A DNA stretch of 64,000 nt from JAYRSJ01 sp041920215 (GTDB lineage: Bacteria > Pseudomonadota > Gammaproteobacteria > Burkholderiales > Burkholderiaceae_C). Location: positions 55,651 to 119,650 of the forward strand of contig JAYRSJ010000013.1 in NCBI GenBank assembly GCA_041920215.1, given 5' to 3'. The position numbers and the translations under genes were made by a program. The notes below the pieces were generated by a model that did no database searches, was not told the origin of the DNA, and saw only the letters and a list, made by a program, of their open reading frames with translations. Shown here in pieces: positions 26,835 to 33,752 of this stretch; position 1 is the first letter of the stretch, and each line of letters starts with the position of its first letter.

Positions 26835-27191
26835 TTAAGCGAGAGCGGCCTTCACCTTGGCGAAGATGCTGGCAAAACCAGCCGGATCGTTGACGGCGAG
26901 ATCGGCCAGGACCTTGCGGTCGATGTCGATCTGGGCCTTCTTCAGGCCAGCAACGAACTTGCTGTAGGTCAGACCCAGGCCACGGCTTGCCGCGTTGATA
27001 CGGGCAATCCACAGCTGGCGGAACACGCGCTTCTTGGCACGACGGTCACGGTAGGCGTACTGGCCCGCCTTCATCACCGCCTGCTTGGCGATGCGGAAGA
27101 CGTTCTTACGACGACCACGGAAGCCCTTGGCCAGAGCCAGGACCTTCTTGTGACGAGCACGTGCGGTAACACCACGTTTGACGCGAGGCAT
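26835..27191 (-). CDS. rplT: 50S ribosomal protein L20
   Basis: 118 residues, full length. Binds 23S rRNA early in 50S assembly and in E. coli represses rpmI-rplT translation. The basic N-terminus MPRVKRGVTARARHKKVLALAKGFRGRRKNVFRIAKQAV and the conserved RDRRAKKRVFRQLWIARINAASR block are both present. Starts 25 bases after rpmI. Confidence 0.98.
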   Translation of the reverse strand: MPRVKRGVTARARHKKVLALAKGFRGRRKNVFRIAKQAVMKAGQYAYRDRRAKKRVFRQLWIARINAASRGLGLTYSKFVAGLKKAQIDIDRKVLADLAVNDPAGFASIFAKVKAALA

Positions 27192-27216
27192 GTTGTATCT
27201 CCTTCAGTTCGTGGAA

Positions 27217-27420
27217 TTACAGACCAGCAAAAGGCAGCATCGCAGCGATGTGGCCCATATTGGTCTCATGCACGCTCACGGCGCCGCGCAGCTGACGCTT
27301 GTTCTTCGTGGTCTTCTTGGTCAGGATGTGGCGCTTGAACGCCTGACCGCGCTTGACGGTGCCACCCGGACGCACGCGAAAACGCTTCTTCGCGCTGCTC
27401 TTGGTCTTCATTTTGGGCAT
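27217..27420 (-). CDS. rpmI: 50S ribosomal protein L35
   Basis: 67 residues, highly basic. The N-terminal MPKMKTKSSAKKRFRVRPGG and KRGQAFKRHILTKKTTKNKRQLRG blocks are diagnostic. A 150-base spacer separates it from infC and holds an imperfect GC-rich hairpin near 27500-27530, a possible target for L20 translational control by analogy with E. coli (inference). Confidence 0.97.
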   Translation of the reverse strand: MPKMKTKSSAKKRFRVRPGGTVKRGQAFKRHILTKKTTKNKRQLRGAVSVHETNMGHIAAMLPFAGL

Positions 27421-27570
27421 GTGATGCTCCTTCTAAATGCGTCCCAGGGGCGGTTGCGGGTTTCGCAACACTTGCCAGCCTCTGGAGACTAATGAGCCCG
27501 CCGACGACCAGATCGACGGGCCTGAAAACGCGCAGCGCCTCGGCAAAAACCGAACTGCTGCTTTGGGTTC

Positions 27571-28116
27571 TTAGCGCTTCTTAGGGGCAAGAACCATGAT
27601 CATTTGCCGGCCTTCCAGCTTGGGCATGTTCTCCACCACCGCCACATCGGCCAGTTCATCGCGAATGCGTTCCAGCAGCCGCATGCCGATGTCCTGGTGC
27701 GTGATCTCGCGACCGCGGTAGCGCAGCGTCACCTTGCCCTTGTCGCCGTCCTCGGCGATGAAGCGGCGCAGATTGCGCATCTTGATCTGGTAGTCACCTT
27801 CGTCCGTACCCGGGCGGAACTTGACTTCCTTGATCTCGATGATCTTCTGCTTGGCCTTGGCCTCGGCAGCGCGCTTCTGCTCCTGATACTTGAACTTGCC
27901 ATAGTCCATCAGCCGGCAGACCGGCGGCGTGGCCGTGGCAGAGATCTCAACCAGATCCACATCCAGCTCGCCCGCCATGCGCAGGGCTTCCTGAATGCTG
28001 ACGATGCCCAGCGGTTCGTTTTCCGGACCGTTGAGGCGGACTTCGGGAGCCATGATTTCGCGGTTGAGCCTGTGCTTGCGCTCAGGAATCGCTCGGCGAT
28101 CAGCAAAAGTAGCGAT
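27571..28116 (-). CDS. infC: Translation initiation factor IF-3 (AUC start)
   Basis: 181 residues if started at the ATC at 28116. IF-3 keeps 30S subunits free and proofreads start codons. The N-domain begins FADRRAIPERKHRLNREIMAPEVRLNG, followed by the linker (YGKFKYQEQKRAAEAKAKQ) and the C-domain (VKFRPGTDEGDYQIKMRNLRRFIAEDGDKGKVTLRYRGREITHQDIG). The first ATG (28053) would delete 21 conserved residues; upstream lies ATC with a GAAAGG Shine-Dalgarno 8 bases before it. Rare start codons such as AUU/AUC are a hallmark of infC and allow IF-3 to repress its own synthesis. Follows thrS by 70 bases. Confidence 0.93.
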   Translation of the reverse strand: MATFADRRAIPERKHRLNREIMAPEVRLNGPENEPLGIVSIQEALRMAGELDVDLVEISATATPPVCRLMDYGKFKYQEQKRAAEAKAKQKIIEIKEVKFRPGTDEGDYQIKMRNLRRFIAEDGDKGKVTLRYRGREITHQDIGMRLLERIRDELADVAVVENMPKLEGRQMIMVLAPKKR

Positions 28117-28186
28117 GGTGCAGACCTTTCAAAGAGCCCAAGGCAAGGGGCTCACCTATAAGCAAAAGCGCGCCAGATCCAACCGA

Positions 28187-30106
28187 TCAGGCCTTGGTCG
28201 CGATATCGGCGGAGAACTTTTGGACAAAGCCCTCCAGGGACATCACGCCGAGGTCTTGGTTGCCACGGGCGCGCACCGCAACGGCTCCATTTGCCTTCTC
28301 CTTGTCGCCCACGACGAGGATGTACGGAACCTTTTGCACAGAATGCTCGCGGATTTTATACGTGATCTTCTCGTTCCGCAAATCAGCCTGAGCCCTAACT
28401 CCTTGTTTTTGCAGTGATTTCACGATTTCGGCAACGTAGTCGGCCTGCGCATCGGTGATATTGGCCACCACCACCTGGGTCGGTGCCAGCCACAGCGGCA
28501 GCGCGCCGGCATGCTGCTCGATCAGGATGCCAATGAAGCGCTCCAGGCTGCCGACGATGGCGCGATGCAGCATCACCGGCGTCTTGTGCTGGCCATCCTG
28601 ATCGACGAACTCGGCGCCCAGGCGGGCCGGCATCGAGAAATCCACCTGCATGGTGCCGCACTGCCACTGGCGGCCCAGCGCGTCCTTCAACGTGTACTCG
28701 ATCTTGGGGCCGTAAAAGGCACCATCGCCCGGCGCGATGATGAACTCCACACCCGAGGCGCGCAGCGATTCCATCAGCGCGAACTCGGCCTTGTCCCAGA
28801 CCTCATCCGAGCCGATACGGGCCTCGGGCCGGGTGGCCACCTTGTAGATGATGTCGCTGAAGCCGAAGTCCTTATAGACCTTCTGCAGCAGCGCCGTGTA
28901 GTTGACGCATTCCTGCAGGATCTGGTCTTCGGTGCAGAAGATGTGGCCATCATCCTGGGTGAAGGCCCGCACCCGCATGATGCCGTGCAGGCCGCCGGTG
29001 GGTTCGTTGCGATGGCACTGGCCGAACTCGCCGAAGCGCAGCGGCAGATCACGGTAGCTCTTGATGCCGTGCTTGAAGATCAGGATGTGACCGGGGCAAT
29101 TCATCGGCTTGAGCGCGTAGTCGCGCTTCTCCGACTCGGTGGTGAACATATTGTCCCGGTACTTGTCCCAGTGGCCGGTCTTCTCCCACAGGCCCTGGTC
29201 GAGGATCTGCGGGCCCTTGACCTCCTGATAGCCGTTGTCACGGTAGACCCGGCGCATGTACTGCTCGACCTCCTGCCAGACGGTCCAGCCCTTGGGATGC
29301 CAGAACACCGTGCCCGGCGAATGCTCGTCGATATGGAAGAGGTCCAGTTCCTTGCCCAGCTTGCGGTGGTCGCGCTTCTCGGCCTCCTCCAGCATGGTCA
29401 GGTACTGCTGCAGTTCCTCCTTGCTGGCCCAGGCCGTGCCGTAGACCCGCTGCAACATCTCGTTGCGATGGTCGCCGCGCCAGTAGGCACCCGCCACCTT
29501 CATCAGCTTGAAGTGCTTGAGCTTGCCGGTGGACGGCACATGCGGGCCGCGGCAGAGATCGGTGAAGCTGCCCTCGGCATAGAGCGACACGGCCTGGTCC
29601 GCCGGAATGCTCTCGATGATCTCGGCCTTGTAGGCCTCGCCGATGCTCTTGAAGTAGGCCACAGCCTCGTCGCGCGGCAGCACCGAGCGCAGGACCTTCT
29701 CGTCCCTCTTGGCGAGTTCGGCCATCTTCTTCTCGATGGCGACCAGATCATCGGGCGTGAACGGCCGCTTGTAGCTGAAGTCGTAGTAGAAGCCATGCTC
29801 GATCACCGGGCCGATCGTGACCTGGGCCTCGGGAAACAACTCCTTGACCGCATAGGCCAGCAGATGGGCGGTCGAGTGGCGTATCACCTCCAGGCCGTCC
29901 GCATCCTTGTCGGTGATGATGGCCAGCTGCGTATCGGCCTCGATCAGATGGCTGGTATCGACCAGACGCGCCGCCGCGCCGCTGCCCACACGGCCGGCCA
30001 GGGCTGCCTTGGCAAGGCCTGTACCTATCGATGCGGCCACCTCGGCCACCGTCACCGCCTGCGCGAACTCGCGCTTGGAGCCATCGGGCAATTGAATCGA
30101 AATCAT
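28187..30106 (-). CDS. thrS: Threonine-tRNA ligase
   Basis: 639 residues. Domains: N-terminal TGS (residues ~1-62), N2 editing domain (~65-225, with the zinc-like HSTAHLLAYAVKELFP and later YxxEGSFTDLCRGPH), class II catalytic core (~245-530, with the zinc-binding Cys in MNCPGHILIF) and C-terminal anticodon-binding domain (~540-639). ATG 30106 was chosen because GGAG lies 8 bases upstream; a GTG three codons earlier is too close to that site. It heads the operon thrS-infC-rpmI-rplT-pheS-pheT-ihfA-merR and is preceded by a threonine-rich leader peptide and terminator. Confidence 0.98.
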   Translation of the reverse strand: MISIQLPDGSKREFAQAVTVAEVAASIGTGLAKAALAGRVGSGAAARLVDTSHLIEADTQLAIITDKDADGLEVIRHSTAHLLAYAVKELFPEAQVTIGPVIEHGFYYDFSYKRPFTPDDLVAIEKKMAELAKRDEKVLRSVLPRDEAVAYFKSIGEAYKAEIIESIPADQAVSLYAEGSFTDLCRGPHVPSTGKLKHFKLMKVAGAYWRGDHRNEMLQRVYGTAWASKEELQQYLTMLEEAEKRDHRKLGKELDLFHIDEHSPGTVFWHPKGWTVWQEVEQYMRRVYRDNGYQEVKGPQILDQGLWEKTGHWDKYRDNMFTTESEKRDYALKPMNCPGHILIFKHGIKSYRDLPLRFGEFGQCHRNEPTGGLHGIMRVRAFTQDDGHIFCTEDQILQECVNYTALLQKVYKDFGFSDIIYKVATRPEARIGSDEVWDKAEFALMESLRASGVEFIIAPGDGAFYGPKIEYTLKDALGRQWQCGTMQVDFSMPARLGAEFVDQDGQHKTPVMLHRAIVGSLERFIGILIEQHAGALPLWLAPTQVVVANITDAQADYVAEIVKSLQKQGVRAQADLRNEKITYKIREHSVQKVPYILVVGDKEKANGAVAVRARGNQDLGVMSLEGFVQKFSADIATKA

Positions 30107-30169
30107 CGTGAACACTCCGGGAATCAGGGGCGGCCCGCGCTCACGCTGCGATGCTCAAGGCAGGCCCGA

Positions 30170-30200
30170 AAAACAAAAAGCGCGGCCGGGTGCCGCGCTT
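30170..30200 (-). terminator. thrS leader attenuator terminator
   Basis: On the thrS strand, an 8-bp perfect stem AAGCGCGG/CCGCGCTT with a 7-base loop is followed by TTTGTTTTT. It begins 51 bases after the leader peptide stop and ends about 65 bases before thrS. Just upstream is a second palindrome, GGCTTTGCAAAGCC (30208-30221), which may take part in an alternative fold. Confidence 0.88.
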
Positions 30201-30250
30201 CGTGGATGGCTTTGCAAAGCCAGGAGAAAGACGAGACGAGCCGCAGCCGA

Positions 30251-30295
30251 CTAAACCATCAGGGTGGTGGTCGTAGTTCGCGGTGTCATAACCAT
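30251..30295 (-). CDS. Threonine-rich leader peptide of thrS
   Basis: A 14-codon open frame encodes MVMTPRTTTTTLMV: six threonines, five of them consecutive (ACT ACG ACC ACC ACC). It has a Shine-Dalgarno (AGAAAGG, 4 bases before ATG 30295), a consensus-like promoter upstream (30333-30361) and an intrinsic terminator downstream (30170-30200). This is the arrangement of ribosome-stalling attenuation. In E. coli a Thr/Ile leader controls thrABC biosynthesis while thrS is controlled by translational autoregulation; a Thr leader on thrS is therefore a different use. Function is inferred from architecture. Confidence 0.82.
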   Translation of the reverse strand: MVMTPRTTTTTLMV

Positions 30296-30332
30296 CGTGC
30301 CTTTCTCGCCCTTGTTGCTTGAAGAGGCCCCG

Positions 30333-30361
30333 ATTGTAGGCCATGCCTCGGCGCCTCACAA
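30333..30361 (-). promoter_or_regulatory. Sigma-70 promoter of the thrS operon
   Basis: -35 TTGTGA (30356-30361), 17-base spacer, -10 TACAAT (30333-30338), reading toward thrS. The -35 box overlaps the stop codon of the upstream patatin gene. The predicted transcript start is near 30326, about 30 bases before the leader peptide. Confidence 0.75.
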
Positions 30362-31447
30362 AGCCGGCACGTCCAGGCTGGGGCGCTCACAGGCCTCGAT
30401 GAACTCGTCGCGCAGCTGCTCGCTGGCAGCAATCGCTGCGCCCCAGGCCTTGGCCCGGGCGGCCACATCGTCGCCGTAATGCTTGAAGTCGGCTCGGTCC
30501 GGCAGCTTGCCGCGCGGCAGTCGCCGCACCCAGTCGGGGTGCGGCGAGAGCAGCACCACATTGTCCAGCGCCCGGCTGGCCCGGTGCCGGTGGCGCAGGC
30601 CCTTGTCCAGCCAGCCCGGGATCACCTCACGCTGGAAATGCGGATACAGCACCAGGGCTTCGTCGGCCATGGCCGCATAGTTCAGATGCAGGTGGTAATC
30701 GGTGATGCCACCGTCCCAATAGGCGCCGCGCGGCGCGTCCTCGATATCGTGCACCGCCTGCAGCCAGAAGGGGATGGAACAGCTGGCCAGCAGAGCGGCC
30801 TGGAAGTTGGTCGCGCTCAGGCTCACTTGGCGGCTGCGAAAGTCGTTCAGCGCCACGGGCAGCGGCGCGCGCGGATCGGAAAACACCACCCGCTCCAGCC
30901 AGACCCCCAGGCCGTGGCGGCCGAACAGATTGCAGGCAAAGGCAGCCCCATAGCCCAGCGGCGTGCGCAGCCGGCCCTCGCGGCCGAGCAGGTGCAGGCC
31001 ACGCGAGGTAAAGACATGCAGGCGGTACTGCGGGTGGGTCAGGGCCTGGGCCTCCAGGCCGTTGAAGCGCTCGGCCAGGAGACCGGCGAAGCCGCGGCTC
31101 ACCACGGCGGCGCTGGGTGGCCGGCCGGGCGCGCTGTCATAGCGTTGGTGCAAATAGTCCTGCGCCAGGCGCTCGAAGCTGGCGCGCGCCTCGGCGGCAT
31201 TGCGCGCCAGGCAGGCGCTGGCCATGCGCCAGGCACCGATGGAGGCGCCCAGCAGATGCAGCTCGCGCGACGCACGCAGCAGCCAGTCGCCGAACAGGAA
31301 CTGGTCCAGCGGATTGAGGATCAGGCCCTTGGGACCACCGGCCGCCGCCGGCAGCACCCGCACGTCCTCGGGCCGCAGACCGCGCTCGCGCAGGCGGGCG
31401 CGGGCACGCGGCCCGGCATGGATCTGCAGCGCCGGCGTGCCAGCCAT
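30356..31447 (-). CDS. Patatin-like phospholipase
   Basis: 363 residues. Ser-Asp dyad acyl hydrolase: the oxyanion-hole glycines are in AAGGPKG (~residue 37), the nucleophile Ser in the GxSxG motif GASIGAWR (~residue 65) and the catalytic Asp in YWDGGITDYH (~residue 235). No signal peptide is visible, so it probably acts in the cytoplasm. The start overlaps the stop of the TonB-dependent receptor (TGATG), implying translational coupling. Substrate unknown. Confidence 0.88.
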   Translation of the reverse strand: MAGTPALQIHAGPRARARLRERGLRPEDVRVLPAAAGGPKGLILNPLDQFLFGDWLLRASRELHLLGASIGAWRMASACLARNAAEARASFERLAQDYLHQRYDSAPGRPPSAAVVSRGFAGLLAERFNGLEAQALTHPQYRLHVFTSRGLHLLGREGRLRTPLGYGAAFACNLFGRHGLGVWLERVVFSDPRAPLPVALNDFRSRQVSLSATNFQAALLASCSIPFWLQAVHDIEDAPRGAYWDGGITDYHLHLNYAAMADEALVLYPHFQREVIPGWLDKGLRHRHRASRALDNVVLLSPHPDWVRRLPRGKLPDRADFKHYGDDVAARAKAWGAAIAASEQLRDEFIEACERPSLDVPAL

Positions 31448-33639
31448 CAGAGTTTGAACTCCAGCATCGCTCCCCACCAGGTGCGACCCTCACGCACGGT
31501 GTCGCTGAATTCGCCGCTTGCCAGCAGGGTGCGCGAGCGGCCATCGACCGGCGCGAAGTTGTTGGCCATCAGGCGCAGCGAACTCGTACGGTTGAGCGCC
31601 AGCTGGGCGAACACATCGATGCCGCGTGCCCGGCCTTGATCCAGCCACTGGGTCTCGGACTGGCGGGTCTTGTAGCCCGGGGTGTAGGCCAGGCTCGCGC
31701 CTGTGCTCAGCGGCAGGCTGCTGAAACGGTAGTCAAAGCCCAGATTGGCCGACCAGGGCTGCTGCCCGTCCAGACGGTTGTCCGGGCCCTGCAACGCCTC
31801 GACACGCGAGCGGTAGACATTCAGCGAGCCGCGCAGATTCAGCGGCAGCTTGGGGTCGAAGAAGGCCGGCATCAGCTCGCCCGCCCGCCCCTTGAGCTCC
31901 AGCTCCAGCCCGCTGGTCGTCGCCTTGGAATAGTTGACCGGCCGCGACACCCAGCGCTGCACCGGCGACCAGGCCACCGTCTCCAGCGTGGTGCGGCTAC
32001 GGATCAGGTCATCGACCTTGCGATGAAAGACGCCGATGCTGAACATGCCGCCGCCGACAAAGTACTTCTCGAAAGCGATGTCCAGGCCGGTCGCCAGCTC
32101 GGGCTTGAGCAGGGGGTTGCCGGCCCGGTCCGGCGAACCCTCGGCATTGGCCTGGGTCTCGTCCGGATAGCGGCCATTGAGCGCCGGGCGGCCCAGCAGC
32201 GCATTCAGCTCGGGCGCCTTGTAGCTGCGGGTCAGGCTGGCGCGGATCAGATCGCGGCCCTTGGGATCCAGCTTGTAGTTCAGGTGCCACAATGGCGTGA
32301 TGACGCGGCTGCTGTTGCGCAGTTGCTCCGTGCTGCCGCGGCTCTCGGTCAGTATGCGTTCACCGCGCAGACCCAGATAGGTCGACCACTGCGGCGACAG
32401 CTCCCACTCGTCCTGGATGAACAAGGCCTGACGGTTGATGCGGGCGCCGAAGGGCTGGCCCTCGAACTCCGGCAGCTGGGCCACGCCGCCAATCGTGGTT
32501 TCGCGCCGCTCGTCGCGCTGCCGCCACTCGAAGTCCCAGCCCACGGTCAGATTGTGGTCCTCGCCGATCAGCTGGGCGTACTTGCCGCCCTGGGTGATGT
32601 TGCGATCCTCGTTATCGCCATTCGAGCGGCGCAGCAGGCCGCTGACCGGACTCGTCAGCACATCGAAGGTCCCCTTGGCGGACTGGGCGCCCAGCTTCAG
32701 CTCGACGCGCTGGCTGTCGCTGAAGCGGTTGGCGTACTGGGCATTGGCGCGCACCATCTGCCAGCTGCCCTTGCCGTCGTTGGGCTCGTCCAGAATGGCC
32801 TGGGCATCGGCCTCGTTGCTGTAGCGGGTGCTGTTGTTCCAATTGCCACGCTGTATGAAGCTCTGCAGCGAAAGGCTTTCCTCGTCGCTGATCTTCCAGT
32901 TGAGCCGCGGGCTGGTGTTGAAGCCATGGCCCCAGAAACGCTGGCTGGCCTCCTGCACCGAATCGACCAGCACACCGTCGGTGCCGGGCGCGAGGCGCTC
33001 GGTGCGGCTCTCATTGCGGCCGCGCCACTGGAACAGCGAGACCGGCACCGACACCGCCACCCCGCCCAGCACCCGTTCGCCCCAGGTGAAGTTGAGCCCG
33101 CCCACCGGCCGGTCGGCGTTATAGCCCAGGCGCAGGCCCAGATCGCGCTGGCGCACCCGTGGCGCGTCCTTGAGGATGATGTTGATCGCGCCGGCCACCG
33201 CCTGGGCGCTCTGCTCGGCGGTCGGTCCCTTGGTGACCTCGATGCGCTCCACCTGGGCCGGGTTCAGTTGGTCCAGCTGGAAGCCCGGCGGGGCCGGATC
33301 GCCGTTGATCAGGATCAGCGTGTAGCCGGCACCCAGGCCGCGCATGCGCGGCGCATTGCCCTGCACGCTGACGCCCGGCAGGCGCTTCAGCACATCGGCC
33401 ACATTGCTGTCGCCGTACTTGTCCAACTCCTCGCGGCCGTAGATCTGCTTGGCCACCGGCGCGCGGCGGCGCAGCTCGTTGTCGCTCTGTGGCCTGGCCG
33501 TGATCTCCACCCGCTCCAGCTTGGTACCGGCGCGGGGCTGGGCATCGCCCGGGCCAGTGGGGCCTTCCTGAGCCCAGACGGCGCTGTAGGAAAGAACGGT
33601 CAGGGCGCAGGCGAGCTGACGCGGATTGAGGCTGAACAT
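31447..33639 (-). CDS. TonB-dependent outer membrane receptor
   Basis: 730 residues. Signal peptide (SLNPRQLACALTVLSYSAVWA, cleavage near residue 24), a short linker, a plug domain (~residues 45-155; RVEITARPQSDNELRRRAPVAKQIYGREELDKYGDSNVADVLKRLPGVSV and LILINGDPAPPGF), and a C-terminal beta barrel ending in Leu rather than the usual aromatic residue (WWGAMLEFKL). A recognisable TonB box was not found. The ligand cannot be told. No Fur box, heme or B12 genes adjoin; it is coupled to a patatin-like hydrolase, suggesting a lipid-like or esterified substrate (inference only). Confidence 0.92.
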   Translation of the reverse strand: MFSLNPRQLACALTVLSYSAVWAQEGPTGPGDAQPRAGTKLERVEITARPQSDNELRRRAPVAKQIYGREELDKYGDSNVADVLKRLPGVSVQGNAPRMRGLGAGYTLILINGDPAPPGFQLDQLNPAQVERIEVTKGPTAEQSAQAVAGAINIILKDAPRVRQRDLGLRLGYNADRPVGGLNFTWGERVLGGVAVSVPVSLFQWRGRNESRTERLAPGTDGVLVDSVQEASQRFWGHGFNTSPRLNWKISDEESLSLQSFIQRGNWNNSTRYSNEADAQAILDEPNDGKGSWQMVRANAQYANRFSDSQRVELKLGAQSAKGTFDVLTSPVSGLLRRSNGDNEDRNITQGGKYAQLIGEDHNLTVGWDFEWRQRDERRETTIGGVAQLPEFEGQPFGARINRQALFIQDEWELSPQWSTYLGLRGERILTESRGSTEQLRNSSRVITPLWHLNYKLDPKGRDLIRASLTRSYKAPELNALLGRPALNGRYPDETQANAEGSPDRAGNPLLKPELATGLDIAFEKYFVGGGMFSIGVFHRKVDDLIRSRTTLETVAWSPVQRWVSRPVNYSKATTSGLELELKGRAGELMPAFFDPKLPLNLRGSLNVYRSRVEALQGPDNRLDGQQPWSANLGFDYRFSSLPLSTGASLAYTPGYKTRQSETQWLDQGRARGIDVFAQLALNRTSSLRLMANNFAPVDGRSRTLLASGEFSDTVREGRTWWGAMLEFKL

Positions 33640-33752
33640 GGTGTCTGGCTTTCGGTGCTGGCATTTCAGGGCTGCGGGCGCAGCGAGCGGCACGATAGTG
33701 CATCGCGCCGATTCCTGCTGGCGCGATGCGATGAAGCGCCGGATCGCTGGCC

